Source: CAZAMB01 sp964501365
Lineage (GTDB): Bacteria; Planctomycetota; Phycisphaerae; UBA1845
Direction: 5' to 3'
Length of the DNA stretch: 64,000 bases
NCBI GenBank assembly: GCA_964501365.1
Contig: CAZCST010000039.1
Location: 248,001-312,000, forward strand
Shown here: positions 18,029-27,445 of the stretch, in pieces
Layout of the letters: each line of letters opens with the position of its first letter
Numbering within the stretch: the first letter of the stretch is position 1
The notes under the pieces: generated by a model
Told to the model about the DNA's origin: nothing
What the model saw: the letters and a program-made list of their open reading frames with translations, nothing else
The model's database searches: none
Made by a program: the position numbers and the translations under genes

Positions 18029-18970
18029 ATGAGCACACCCGCAGTTGAACTCGAGCAGATTCGGCATGTTTATGGCGAGCGGACGGCCTTGAACGGCGTG
18101 AGCATGGTGGTTGAGCCGGGATGCGTCTTTGGGCTTCTGGGGCCCAACGGCGGGGGGAAAACAACTCTCTTCAAAATCTTATCGACGCTCATCTCGCCCA
18201 CTGCCGGCGTCGCGCGGGTGTGCGGCGATGATGTTGTAACCATGCGCGACAAGGTGCGCGGCCGGATCGGGGTCGTGTTCCAGAATCCAAGCCTCGATGT
18301 TTACCTTAGCGTTTCGGAGAACATGGACCAGCAAGGCCATCTCTATGGCATAAGCGGCCCGGAGCTCCGGCGGCGTAGCGACGAGCTGTTGCAGAGGTTT
18401 GGCGTACAGGATCGGGCCGGCGAGCGTGTAAAGAAACTATCGGGCGGCCTTCAGCGGCGCGTGGAACTCGCCAAGAGCCTGCTGCACCGTCCGCAGGTCC
18501 TTGTACTGGACGAGCCCAGCACAGGCCTCGACCCGGACGCACGAACCGCTCTGATGGATTTTCTGGTGGAACTTCGCGACAAGGACGGCGTAACCAGCCT
18601 GCTGACCACGCACCTGATCGAAGAGGCCGACCGATGCGACCGGGTGGCCATCATTGATCACGGAAAACTGGTCACACAGGGAACCCCCAGCCAGCTTAAG
18701 TCCACCATCGGCGGCGATGTCATTACCATCCGTACCGGTGATCCAGAGGAATTGGCGCGCCGGATCGCGTCGAAGTTCGCCGCGCAGGCGGAAATTGCCG
18801 ACGGCTGCGTCCGCGTGGAACGAAAGGAGGGACATCGGTTTGTTCCCGAACTCATCGAAGCGTTTCCGGGGCAGATCGAAAGCGTCTCATTAGGCCGTCC
18901 TACGCTCGGCGATGTTTTTCAACACGCCACCGGGCACGGCCTTCATTCCGATGGAGCAACCCTCGCATAG
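18029..18970 (+). CDS. ABC transporter ATP-binding protein
   Basis: 313 residues. Walker A is GPNGGGKTT (~38), the signature LSGGLQRR (~136) and Walker B VLVLDEPSTGLD (~160), with a switch His in LLTTHLIEEADRCD. A ~70-residue C-terminal extension follows. The sequence type matches the NatA/DrrA-like exporters (drug, sodium or glycan export). No permease gene is adjacent on either side, so the partner must be encoded elsewhere or is lost. It starts 15 bases after rodA and could be the last gene of that operon. Confidence 0.85.
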   Translation: MSTPAVELEQIRHVYGERTALNGVSMVVEPGCVFGLLGPNGGGKTTLFKILSTLISPTAGVARVCGDDVVTMRDKVRGRIGVVFQNPSLDVYLSVSENMDQQGHLYGISGPELRRRSDELLQRFGVQDRAGERVKKLSGGLQRRVELAKSLLHRPQVLVLDEPSTGLDPDARTALMDFLVELRDKDGVTSLLTTHLIEEADRCDRVAIIDHGKLVTQGTPSQLKSTIGGDVITIRTGDPEELARRIASKFAAQAEIADGCVRVERKEGHRFVPELIEAFPGQIESVSLGRPTLGDVFQHATGHGLHSDGATLA

Positions 18971-19234
18971 GAATTCTCTCCGCAGCCCTGAAAACGGGCG
19001 CGGCAATTTCCGCTGAAGTTTCCCAGCACTGATAGCCGATCTCGGATTCACGATCAAAATAGAATCGTCGCGCGAGCCGTGGCAATGGATTGAGCACTCG
19101 CGCCCAGTGACTTGCGCCATGGAATTCCCTTGCGGGCGGCAGGAGGCGGCCCGGCGAGCGGCTCTTTACTTCAACGCCTCCTCCAAAAATCAGCTCGAAC
19201 GACTCGTTCGACGCCGTCCAACAAGGGGCCAGCC

Positions 19235-20689
19235 GTGCATACGATCACCATCGCGAATCAAAAAGGCGGATGCGGCAAAACAACCGTAGCCATCAACCTG
19301 GCTGCCACGCTAGCCCGCGAAGGTCGCCGCGTCATGCTGATCGACCTCGATCCGCAAGGTCATTGTGCACTGGGACTCGCGGTCCCCGACGATCAAATCG
19401 ACCTTTCCATTGTAGATTGCATGATGGGGCAGCTTCGCAACGAGCCGATCGAACTTTCGTCGATCACGTGGCAGATTGCTCCGAACCTGGACCTGGCTCC
19501 GGCGCGTGCCAACCTGGCGGCGATCGAACCGCAAATGGGCGAGCGAACAGACGTTGACGGCCTGATCCGCGACTCCATCAGGCCCGCGGCTGCACGGTAT
19601 GACTACTGCGTGATTGATTGTCCGCCGCACTTTGGGCTGCTGATGCGCAATGGCCTGCTGGCGGGCGATGAAATCATCATTCCCGTGGATACTGGCTACT
19701 TCTCGCTGCACGGTCTGACCCAGCAGCTTGCGACGGTTCAGCAGGTGGCGGAACGCAGCGGCAACAAGCCCATCGTACGAATTCTTCCCAACCAGTATGA
19801 CGTCCGAACGAAACTGGCGAGGGAGATTCTGGCTGAGTTGCGGGGCCGCTTCGCCAACGCCGTGTACGACACCGTGGTCAATTTCAATACGAAACTCAAG
19901 GAAGGGGCCAGCTTCGGCCAGCCCATTACTGAATTTGCCCCCAGCAGCATGGGAGCCCGCGATTTCGAATCACTGGCCCGTGAAATCATCCGCATGGAGG
20001 CCGGACGCGCCCCCACCGCCGATCTGCTAAAGCACGCCGAACGGCTTGCTGCGGACGCCGAGCGACTGCTGGCCACCACCACGACGCTGATCGGGGCTGA
20101 CCGGGTTCCGGGACCTGTAACGGCCACGGGACCAATGCTGCCCAAGGAGCCACCGGCCCCGCCGACGCGACTCGCACCGGCCGCTACCGTCCGCCTGGCG
20201 ACCTCCGATCTGCTCGCCGCAGACCCCCTGACCCATCCGGCAGGCAACATGCAGGCCGGGAACAACGGCATGCCGATTCGCGACGACCTGAGAAATATCG
20301 ACCCCGTGGTCTTTTCGCCGCAGCGGCCGATCGGTTCGACGCCGTCCACCTTTGTGCCGAATCCTTTTGCGGCCACACCGCAGGAGATAGACGACAAAAT
20401 CACAGCGATCTATGGCGTGCGTCAGGAAGGCGAAATCGTTGTATTCCGGGCTCGTCAGGCTGCGGCCGCCGAGGTTCAACTCGCGGGTGATTTCAACGAC
20501 TGGATGCCGCACACGACTCCGATGCGCAGGCTTGAGAACGGCGATTTCGAGACGCGGCTGAAGCTTCCCAAGGGACGGTATCGCTACCAGTTGGTAGTGG
20601 ATGGCCGGTGGACCTACGACGCAGCGAACCCCGAAGTGATCACCAACCAATATGGTGAAATTAACTCGGTAGTTGAAGTCGTAAAATAG
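19235..20689 (+). CDS. ParA-family ATPase fused to a glycogen-binding-type (CBM48/AMPK) domain
   Basis: 484 residues from a GTG at 19235 preceded by AAGGGG; an upstream open frame to 19112 shows no homology. Residues 1-260 are a ParA/Soj ATPase with deviant Walker A (KGGCGKTT), LIDLDPQGH, and DCPPHFGLL. A Pro/Ala-rich linker (~290-395) follows. The last ~85 residues read as an isoamylase-N/AMPK-beta carbohydrate module: VVFRARQAAAAEVQLAGDFN, DWMPHTTPM, LPKGRYRYQLVVDGRW, and NPEVITNQYGEINSVVEV. ParA ATPases position DNA or protein cargo; the C-terminal module might tether to a glycan or serve as a protein-binding fold. No parB is next to it. Confidence 0.88.
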   Translation: MHTITIANQKGGCGKTTVAINLAATLAREGRRVMLIDLDPQGHCALGLAVPDDQIDLSIVDCMMGQLRNEPIELSSITWQIAPNLDLAPARANLAAIEPQMGERTDVDGLIRDSIRPAAARYDYCVIDCPPHFGLLMRNGLLAGDEIIIPVDTGYFSLHGLTQQLATVQQVAERSGNKPIVRILPNQYDVRTKLAREILAELRGRFANAVYDTVVNFNTKLKEGASFGQPITEFAPSSMGARDFESLAREIIRMEAGRAPTADLLKHAERLAADAERLLATTTTLIGADRVPGPVTATGPMLPKEPPAPPTRLAPAATVRLATSDLLAADPLTHPAGNMQAGNNGMPIRDDLRNIDPVVFSPQRPIGSTPSTFVPNPFAATPQEIDDKITAIYGVRQEGEIVVFRARQAAAAEVQLAGDFNDWMPHTTPMRRLENGDFETRLKLPKGRYRYQLVVDGRWTYDAANPEVITNQYGEINSVVEVVK

Positions 20690-20722
20690 GCGGCGCGGGA
20701 ACGAGCGTCAGTCGCGTCCCCA

Positions 20723-21097
20723 TTACCCCTCGCGCAGGCGAAGTTGAGGGGCGCGGGACGAGTTGGCGGCGGGTTCAACGGGCAGCCCAGTGGCAGGGTC
20801 TATGGCGGCGGGCGTCGTACGAAGACGCTCCTTCATCACTCGACCGACCTTGAACTTCACCGTGCGTTTGGAGGGGACCTTCACCTTGTCCATGGTTTTG
20901 GGGTTTTGCGCGAGGCGCGACGCCCGAATCTTGCTTTCAAAGACTCCGAAATCGCGAAACTCGAGGCGATTGCCCTTGCTCAATTCATTGACAATCTCAT
21001 CCAAAAACGACTGAACGATTCGCTTGACCAAAACGCGCTTGGAGTTTTCCTGGTCAGCGATTCGGTCGATTAACTCTTTTTTGGTTACAGTGGCCAT
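20723..21097 (-). CDS. HU/IHF-family DNA-binding protein with C-terminal extension
   Basis: 124 residues, starting at MATVTKKELIDRIAD. The HU fold is visible: two N-terminal helices, the saddle strands with LEFRDFGVFESKIR, and the DNA-arm region ASRLAQNPKTMDKVKVPSKRTVKFKVGRVMKERL. HU proteins bend and compact DNA as dimers. The ~30-residue tail after the fold (TTPAAIDPATGLPVEP...) is unusual but not lysine-rich. The frame extends ten codons upstream without homology. The gene converges on the ParA fusion with 33 bases between them. Confidence 0.9.
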   Translation of the reverse strand: MATVTKKELIDRIADQENSKRVLVKRIVQSFLDEIVNELSKGNRLEFRDFGVFESKIRASRLAQNPKTMDKVKVPSKRTVKFKVGRVMKERLRTTPAAIDPATGLPVEPAANSSRAPQLRLREG

Positions 21098-21352
21098 TAC
21101 AGATTTCCAAAAAATTGAAAGTCTCACGATGGCAAAACGGCCAGCCTAGCGGTCAAAAACCGGCCGCCAAACTCTCCTACCGCAAACACCGTATGCGCCA
21201 TTAGGCGGAATCGAAAAAGTGCAAACGCTAAAACAACTTACTGAACGCAAATCATCATAATGCAAAGACTTCCTGCTCGCAAGCGCGTTTTTTAACAGGG
21301 TATTTTGCGACAAAAAAATGCGTTTTGGGGGTTGAAAAAAGTGCCGTATTGG

Positions 21353-21679
21353 TTAGCGGCGCGTCTGACCATAACGGTCAGATTCGAAGCGGCGGATCAA
21401 AAAGTCGTCGTTGTCATCAAATCCGCGACCCTGGATGTCGGTAATTTGCTCGTGATACAGGATTTCCTCGCTGGTAGAACCCGGAACGTAGGTTGCGGGC
21501 CAGTCGGCTCGACCGGAGTCGGCAAAAATCGCTGGAGAACCAACTGGGTTGAAAATGGCGTTTGATGCAGGGGCCAGAACATATTGGTACGAAACCCGCG
21601 ATCCACAGCATCCGACGCCGCCAAGCGCAGACATTGCGAACAGGGAAAATGCTGACAATTTGATGCTGTGAATTTTCAA
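21353..21679 (-). CDS. Small lipoprotein
   Basis: 108 residues with a lipoprotein signal MKIHSIKLSAFSLFAMSALGGVGCC, lipobox GGVGC. The mature part is polar and acidic with aromatic residues (YVPGSTSEEILYHEQ) and a C-terminal segment FDDNDDFLIRRFESDR. No domain recognised. The signal peptide and codon pattern support a real gene. It stands alone with ~250-base spacers on both sides; I see no terminator or riboswitch in either. Confidence 0.65.
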   Translation of the reverse strand: MKIHSIKLSAFSLFAMSALGGVGCCGSRVSYQYVLAPASNAIFNPVGSPAIFADSGRADWPATYVPGSTSEEILYHEQITDIQGRGFDDNDDFLIRRFESDRYGQTRR

Positions 21680-21929
21680 TTCCCGCCCCGCCTACTGTTC
21701 GGCCCGGCCCATTTCCGAAACTCAATCCTGCAAAGAGTTCCGAGCCGACTGAACAAATGATTGCCAATGGCGTGCCAATGGTGAGATCAATCGAAGGTCC
21801 CATAGTAGGCGTATTGGGTGATTGCAGACGGCGAGCGCGACCGCGAAATGGAATGAGCGGCGAAGTGGCGTCGCACCGTTTGTTGCGTTTCGTCAGCGCG
21901 TGATGTCGTTGCGACGCATCACGGCTGAT

Positions 21930-22586
21930 TTAGCGGACAGGAGGAACGATTTGTGCGAACCGCGATTCGGCATAGTTGCACGAAGTCCGCTTTTCGCCGA
22001 GGCAAATGACCAACACGGTGCGTAGCAAAATGCAAAAGTCCAGGAATGGGCTGCACAGGCGGACATAGGCGATGTCGTAGGAAATGCGTTCATCCCACGA
22101 AGAGGAGGCGCTGGAATACACCTGAGCCAGTCCGGTGAGCCCGGGCTTGACCAGCAAGCGTTGCCGACGATGCGAATCATACGCGGCGATTTGATCGAGC
22201 AGCGTCGGCCGCGGGCCAACGATGGACATGTCTCCTCGAATCACGTTAAACAACTGCGGCAGTTCGTCAATCTTGAAGCGTCGGAGCAGGCGACCCACCC
22301 GTGTGATCTCCGAGTGATCGAGTGGAACGATTTCTTTGGGGTCGGGCGTCCTGTCTGAACGCATGGTCCGGAACTTGGTAACGGTGAAGGGCTTGCTGTT
22401 TCGTCCGCCCCGTGTCTGCCGAAAGAAAACCGGTCCCGGGCTGGTGAGCTTGATGGCCGCGCCGGCCAGCAAAAGGAGGGGCGAAACGATCAAAAGCATG
22501 AGGACGCCGACGAGTACATCCGCAAGGCGTTTTCCATGGCGAACCCAGAAAGTGCGGGGCGGGATTGAATTCAAGTCTGCGTCCAT
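21930..22586 (-). CDS. Undecaprenyl-phosphate sugar phosphotransferase
   Basis: 218 residues of the bacterial sugar transferase family (WbaP/PglC core without the long N-terminal membrane domain). The re-entrant helix is RLADVLVGVLMLLIVSPLLLLAGAAIKL. Catalytic-core segments are GPVFFRQTRGG, FTVTKFRTMR, GRLLRRFKIDELPQLFNVIRGDMSIVGPRP and KPGLTGLAQV. The family moves a sugar-1-phosphate from a nucleotide sugar to the lipid carrier, starting exopolysaccharide or O-antigen units. There are no other glycan genes directly beside it. Confidence 0.9.
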   Translation of the reverse strand: MDADLNSIPPRTFWVRHGKRLADVLVGVLMLLIVSPLLLLAGAAIKLTSPGPVFFRQTRGGRNSKPFTVTKFRTMRSDRTPDPKEIVPLDHSEITRVGRLLRRFKIDELPQLFNVIRGDMSIVGPRPTLLDQIAAYDSHRRQRLLVKPGLTGLAQVYSSASSSWDERISYDIAYVRLCSPFLDFCILLRTVLVICLGEKRTSCNYAESRFAQIVPPVR

Positions 22587-22730
22587 AGATCAAACTTGTT
22601 CGTCGGCAAAAACCGATCGTCCAATTGACGCCGGCGGATTAGAACATAGACTCCCGGCGTTGGCGCGGTTGGCGGGTCGAACGCCCGCCAAGAGACCTAA
22701 TGAAACACAAGGCATGTGGAGTGTATCGGA

Positions 22731-22892
22731 ATGCGCGGATCGCGGATGGTACGAGCTTTTCAATTTGTGGCTACCGGATTGATTTTGTTGCAGGTCGGCG
22801 GGTGCACATCCACCGAAGTTCTTAACTTTATTCAGACCGTTTTTCTTGGCATCACAGCTGCCGGCAGCATTGCCATCATCAAGAACGTCTGA
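22731..22892 (+). CDS. 53-residue putative lipoprotein
   Basis: ATG at 22731 with GGAG about ten bases upstream opens a 53-codon frame: a short basic start (MRGSRMVR), a hydrophobic stretch AFQFVATGLILLQ, a lipobox VGGC, then STEVLNFIQTVFLGITAAGSI and a basic end. The mature peptide is a single amphipathic or hydrophobic helix. Small lipoproteins with this layout are common in planctomycetes as I know them. A second in-frame ATG lies at 22746. It is divergent from the sugar transferase, with a 144-base gap. Confidence 0.6.
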   Translation: MRGSRMVRAFQFVATGLILLQVGGCTSTEVLNFIQTVFLGITAAGSIAIIKNV

Positions 22893-23155
22893 TCGGGCTT
22901 GGCTCGCCGCCTGGGTGTCCATCGCCAATCTTGTGGCCGCTCTTGGACCCGCCTCAGCCAGGTTCGACCGGGACCGTCATCCAGCGGCAGATTCTCAGTG
23001 ACTTTGGGTCCCCGGCACATTCATCCTTCAGGCGTTGACGGAAATCAACTCAGGCATATACTCCTATTCAGCACCCGGTTCCGATCGACGGGTTGCGTTG
23101 CCGCTTGCGCATGCCGGAACGGCTTGTGACTCCGCTAACCATCGAGGATTTTTTC

Positions 23156-25456
23156 ATGCATCGAATGTTCGCTTTGCCGAATCGGCGCACAAACTCATTT
23201 GCCTTGATCGTTGGGGCATTGATGACCGCAGGATTGACTCCAGCGAAGGCTCAAACCAACAAGGCCGACAAGCCGGCTACGCCGACGCCAACCCAAAACG
23301 CCATGGCGGCGGATTTTACCGTTGAGCAGCTTTTCAAGGACTTTCTCTACTACGCCCGGCTTGGCCAGTTTCGCAACGCCGACGCCGCCGGCAAAACCCT
23401 GTTGGTGCACCCCGATTTGAACCCTGCGGAACTTGTTGGAATCGCCGACAAGGATCGCAAGAGCATTGAGACCATTCAGCTTCTCATCAAGAAGGAGGCC
23501 GGGATTGCGGATACAGCCTCCAAAGTCATGCAGATGCTGGAGCGCGGGCGGTTCATGCTTCGAAAGGACCCGAAGCGGATTCAACAGTACATTCTGGACC
23601 TCGCAGGCACTCCGCAACAGGAAATGTACGCTATCAAGGGGTTGATTGACGGCGGCGAGTACTCCGTACCGCTGCTCATCGCAGCGCTCCAGGACCCTGC
23701 GAAGAAGGAAATTTGGCCGCGTATTATTCAGGCACTTCCCAAGCTGCAGAAGGACGCCGTGGGGCCGATGGTCCAGGCGCTGGCCATACAAGACAACGCC
23801 ATTCGCCAATACCTTGCCCACGCGCTGGGTGAAATTGGATACCCTCATTCGATTGCCTATCTACGGCGACTTTCGAACGATCCCACATCCATTGCCGAGA
23901 CCAAGACCGCAGCGAATCAGGCCATTGGTCGCATCGAGCAACTTGCCGGCAAGGCGTTCCCTGGAAACCCCGACGAACTCTTTGTGCGACTGAGCGAGCA
24001 GTATTACGACGAGGACGAAACCGTTCGCGCGGACCCACGTCTGGAAACCGCGAATGTCTGGTACTGGGATGCAAATGCCCAGGGCCTGAGTCCCACGATT
24101 GTACCCACCAGGATTTTTGGCCCGGTGATGGCGATGCGCTGCGCCGAAGAAGCCCTCATTCAGCGTAATGACAACATTCAGGGGCAATCATTGTGGCTGG
24201 CGGCGAATATCCGACGCGAGTCCCGACTTGGCTACAACGTCGAGAGCAGCGATCCCAATGAAAAGGGCGAGGTTGACCCGACCCGCCCTGCGGGATTCCT
24301 GCGGGCACTCGCCTACACAACGATTTCCGGGCCAAAGCTTTCCCATCTGGTGTTGGCGCGCGCGTTGAAGGACTCTGACTCAGCCGTGGCATTGGGCGCG
24401 ATTGAAGCACTTCGCCTGACGGCGGGCGAGGCATCGCTGGTGGGAACCGAGGATGCCCGGCAACCGCTCACACAGAGTCTCCGGTTTCCTGACCTGGTTG
24501 TTCGCATCCGGGCTGCGCTGGCCCTGGGCGCTGCCCTTCCGCAAAAGAGCTTTCCCGATGCGGAACTCGTGGTTCCCGTGCTGGCTTCAACGTTGTCGCA
24601 AACCGGACGTGACCAATTCTTCATCGTGGATGGCAACGGCGACAACGGCAATCGAATCGCCGGCCTGCTGAGGAACAACGGCGCCGAAGCAATCGTCAAT
24701 ACATCGTTCCCTGAAGGCGTGAACCGGGCACGGGCTGAATTTCAGCGTGTCGCCGGAGCCTTCCTGGCCACCGACCTCAACGGACCCAACCTTGACGAAT
24801 CATTGAAGCAGCTCCGGGCGGAGTTCATTTTTGCGAAAATCCCGGTGATTATTCTGGCTAAGCCGTCCCAGGATTTGATGGCGAAGGAATTCGCGGCGCG
24901 CGATTCCTATGTCGAGGTCGTAGATTCAGCAGCCGATGAAAATGCCCTGAATTCCGCCCTCGATCGCGTTCGAGCCCGAACCAGACAAAGTGCGCTCAAT
25001 TCTGAAATGGCGGTCAGCATGGCGCTGCAGGCGTCGGACACGCTTCGAAGCATCGTCGAAAATGGCCGCACCGTCTTTGACGTTCGACCGGCGGCTCCGG
25101 CATTGATCGGTGCACTCTCGTCTTCAGACGAACGACTTCAGAAGAGCGCCGCGTCCGTGCTGGCCTTGATCAACGCTCCTGCCGCGCAGCGGGCCATTGC
25201 TCACGTGGCGATCAGTTCCGGCAATTCAGTTCCTCTTCGCGTGGCCACATTTTCGTCGCTTTCCGAATCGGCCCGAACCCACGGCGCCATGCTGGAGGAA
25301 TCGCAAATCAATGAGCTGGCCGACCTGGCGAAGGGCGACAGTGATCTGATCATTCGCACGGCGGCGAGCCAGGCGTTTGGCGCCCTCAATCTAGCCGGAA
25401 AGGCCCCCAGCGACATCATCCGCAGCTTTCATGCGGAACTGTCAAAAACGCCCTGA
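23156..25456 (+). CDS. Secreted HEAT-repeat protein
   Basis: 766 residues from ATG 23156, chosen for the GAGG upstream and the signal peptide that follows (TNSFALIVGALMTAGLTPAKAQ). The body is made of armadillo/HEAT-type helices: PQQEMYAIKGLIDGGEYSVPLLIAAL, AVGPMVQALAIQDNAIRQYLAHALGEIG, and RIRAALALGAALP near the middle. A region near residues 480-600 has a different alpha/beta character (FPDAELVVPVLASTL, RAEFIFAKIPVIILAKP) and may be a separate domain. Probably periplasmic; function unknown. It precedes the membrane protein and kinase cluster by 101 bases. Confidence 0.8.
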   Translation: MHRMFALPNRRTNSFALIVGALMTAGLTPAKAQTNKADKPATPTPTQNAMAADFTVEQLFKDFLYYARLGQFRNADAAGKTLLVHPDLNPAELVGIADKDRKSIETIQLLIKKEAGIADTASKVMQMLERGRFMLRKDPKRIQQYILDLAGTPQQEMYAIKGLIDGGEYSVPLLIAALQDPAKKEIWPRIIQALPKLQKDAVGPMVQALAIQDNAIRQYLAHALGEIGYPHSIAYLRRLSNDPTSIAETKTAANQAIGRIEQLAGKAFPGNPDELFVRLSEQYYDEDETVRADPRLETANVWYWDANAQGLSPTIVPTRIFGPVMAMRCAEEALIQRNDNIQGQSLWLAANIRRESRLGYNVESSDPNEKGEVDPTRPAGFLRALAYTTISGPKLSHLVLARALKDSDSAVALGAIEALRLTAGEASLVGTEDARQPLTQSLRFPDLVVRIRAALALGAALPQKSFPDAELVVPVLASTLSQTGRDQFFIVDGNGDNGNRIAGLLRNNGAEAIVNTSFPEGVNRARAEFQRVAGAFLATDLNGPNLDESLKQLRAEFIFAKIPVIILAKPSQDLMAKEFAARDSYVEVVDSAADENALNSALDRVRARTRQSALNSEMAVSMALQASDTLRSIVENGRTVFDVRPAAPALIGALSSSDERLQKSAASVLALINAPAAQRAIAHVAISSGNSVPLRVATFSSLSESARTHGAMLEESQINELADLAKGDSDLIIRTAASQAFGALNLAGKAPSDIIRSFHAELSKTP

Positions 25457-25557
25457 CGCCGGAGCAGTCGCGGGAATCTGGTTTTCGTCCGAAATATTCG
25501 TACAGAAATACGAATTTACTGGCATCGTCGGGCCGCTGCTGCCCGAGGGGTCAAACT

Positions 25558-25962
25558 ATGTTCGCAACGCTGGCACAATACATCACCGGAAAGGTAGTAA
25601 CGGCGATTCTCGTGGTGTCTGGCGGGGCGGCGCTGATCTGGTTCTGGAAGCACCCCGAACAGCTGGCCGCCATCTGGATCACGTTGAAATATGTCGTCAC
25701 CTGGATCGGATTTGTGCTTGTACTGCCCTGGGCTCTGTTTTTTATCACCCCCTGGATCGTGAAAATGGAGTCCAACGCTGCGGCCGGCCTCATGCTGACG
25801 GGCTTTGTTCTGGCTGACTCCGCGGTTGCATTCTATCTCATTGGCGGGGTTCGCGGGCTGGGAAGCCTGTCGTGGATGGTGCTCATTCTTGGATTCCTCT
25901 GCGCCGGGGTTTATAATCTCATGGTTTGCAACTATCAGGCGGGCCGACTAGAGAATAGGTAG
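25558..25962 (+). CDS. Small polytopic membrane protein
   Basis: 134 residues, ATG 25558 preceded by GAGGGG. Four hydrophobic segments: GKVVTAILVVSGGAALIWFW, TWIGFVLVLPWALFFITPWI, AAAGLMLTGFVLADSAVAFYLI and SLSWMVLILGFLCAGVYNLMV, with short loops. It heads the run of same-strand genes that contains the kinase, zinc-ribbon and coiled-coil proteins (78 bases to the kinase start used here), so it may belong to that unit. No family recognised. Confidence 0.7.
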   Translation: MFATLAQYITGKVVTAILVVSGGAALIWFWKHPEQLAAIWITLKYVVTWIGFVLVLPWALFFITPWIVKMESNAAAGLMLTGFVLADSAVAFYLIGGVRGLGSLSWMVLILGFLCAGVYNLMVCNYQAGRLENR

Positions 25963-26040
25963 GCCCGTGCGAGCTCGGGGCCTGCTTTGTTTGTGATGTT
26001 CACGCGCCCCGAAGTGCGGAAAGTGCGACGGGTGTGTGCT

Positions 26041-27096
26041 ATGGCCGGACTTCGCGAGGGCGATCGCATCCACAACTATCTTCTGGAGGCCCGGTTGGGC
26101 GCCGGAAGTTTTGGCGAGGTCTGGCGTGGTCGGCACCACGTCTTCGGCGACCACGTCGCCATCAAGATTCCCACGGATCGGGCATTCGTCCGGCAGCTTC
26201 AACACGAAGGCGTGGCCATTCACGGGCTGCGGCATCCCAACATCGTCCGGGCGATCGATCTCGATCCTTTCGCCGACCCGCCCTACTTGATCATGGAGTA
26301 CGTGGCCGGTCCATCGTTGCGGACAGTCATCGACCAGCAGAAGGACAAGTTTCCAATTGCGGCGGCCACCGCGATTCTTCGCGGCACGCTCCAGGCTTTG
26401 ACGGCTGCCCACGCAGCAGGGATGGTCCATCGGGACATCAAGCCACCCAATATCCTGCTCGACACTCCGCCTGAAAAAATCGACTCTATTACCGAGCAGC
26501 AGGTGAAAGTCGCCGACTTCGGATTGGGCCGGGTCGGGGGCAATCTGGCGCAGTCGATGCTGCAAAGCGGAAGCATCGTTACGGACGAAGGCCGCAGCAT
26601 CTCCGGCACGCTGGCCTACATGTCGCCGGAGCAACGGGAAGGGGCGAACATTGACGCCCGGTCAGACCTGTATTCCTGCGGAATTGTCCTTTATGAAATG
26701 CTGACCGGCGAGCGACCCCAGGGAACCGATCTGCCCAGCGCACTGCGACCCGATAGCCCGCCGGTGCTGGATGATGTTTTTCGCCGCTCGTACACCCGAC
26801 TGGATCGTCGTTTCGCCTCGGCGGAGCAGATGCTTGCGGCACTTTCGCCAGTTCCGCCGCCGATTCCGAAAAGTCGCATTGCCGAGCGAGGCCGGGTGGA
26901 TCCCTCAACGTCCCGCCGCGAAGAACGAAGCTGCGCCGAGTGCGGAACCCCGACGCTGAAGGAAGATCAGTTTTGCGTGGGTTGCGGACGACAGCTCGCG
27001 TTTTCGGTTCCGCGATGCCCGGCGTGCGCTGCATTTGTCCACGGCGGCGACCGGTTTTGTATTTTCTGCGGCAAGGATTTAGGTGTTCTGGCTTGA
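26041..27096 (+). CDS. Soluble Ser/Thr protein kinase with C-terminal double zinc ribbon
   Basis: 351 residues from ATG 26041; ATG 25996 is an alternative start without clear ribosome-binding site. The kinase domain shows GAGSFGEVWRG, VAIKIP, HRDIKPPNILL, ADFGLGRV (intact DFG) and YMSPEQREG. Unlike most bacterial Hanks kinases it has no membrane helix. The C-terminus instead holds two zinc ribbons, CAECG...CVGCG and CPACA...CIFCG (~residues 300-345), a fold used for protein or nucleic-acid contacts. The following gene also ends in a zinc ribbon and the next two encode coiled-coil proteins, which are candidate substrates or partners. Confidence 0.88.
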   Translation: MAGLREGDRIHNYLLEARLGAGSFGEVWRGRHHVFGDHVAIKIPTDRAFVRQLQHEGVAIHGLRHPNIVRAIDLDPFADPPYLIMEYVAGPSLRTVIDQQKDKFPIAAATAILRGTLQALTAAHAAGMVHRDIKPPNILLDTPPEKIDSITEQQVKVADFGLGRVGGNLAQSMLQSGSIVTDEGRSISGTLAYMSPEQREGANIDARSDLYSCGIVLYEMLTGERPQGTDLPSALRPDSPPVLDDVFRRSYTRLDRRFASAEQMLAALSPVPPPIPKSRIAERGRVDPSTSRREERSCAECGTPTLKEDQFCVGCGRQLAFSVPRCPACAAFVHGGDRFCIFCGKDLGVLA

Positions 27097-27117
27097 TGGG
27101 GGCACGCTTGATCGGTC

Positions 27118-27381
27118 ATGAACGGAGGCGACGTATTGCTCGTTGGACTCGTGCTCGTGCTGGGCTGCGCGGCCTTCTTCATTGGAGTGATCTATCTGTG
27201 CTGCAGCTTTCTGGGCATCGTGGGGCGGGGAGTGGTATCCATGTTTTTTCCGGAAACGCGATTCGCGCGACGACGCGGCCTGGGCCGTCCAAACGCAGTG
27301 TGCCCCAATCCCAAGTGTCGCGCAGTCGAACGGAGGCCGGCTCGTTATTGCGCACACTGCGGAACGGAAATGAAAGCATAG
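27118..27381 (+). CDS. Membrane-anchored zinc-ribbon protein
   Basis: 87 residues. Two hydrophobic stretches at the start (VLLVGLVLVLGCAAFFIGVIYLCC and FLGIVGRGVVSMFF) are followed by a basic linker and a single zinc ribbon CPNPKCR...CAHCG at the C-terminus. It begins 21 bases after the kinase stop. The zinc ribbon matches the style of the ribbons on the kinase, suggesting a shared partner or assembly at the membrane. Function unknown. Confidence 0.7.
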   Translation: MNGGDVLLVGLVLVLGCAAFFIGVIYLCCSFLGIVGRGVVSMFFPETRFARRRGLGRPNAVCPNPKCRAVERRPARYCAHCGTEMKA

Positions 27382-27445
27382 TGTGTACGAATGAGGCTAC
27401 CCTTGGCCCGACCCTCTCCTTTGAACGAAGAGGGGGAATGAATCC

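Noticed and set aside
22590..22928. 112-codon minus-strand frame between the sugar transferase and the HEAT gene
   Set aside because: No domain or signal; the plus strand of the same stretch has a well-formed small lipoprotein frame.
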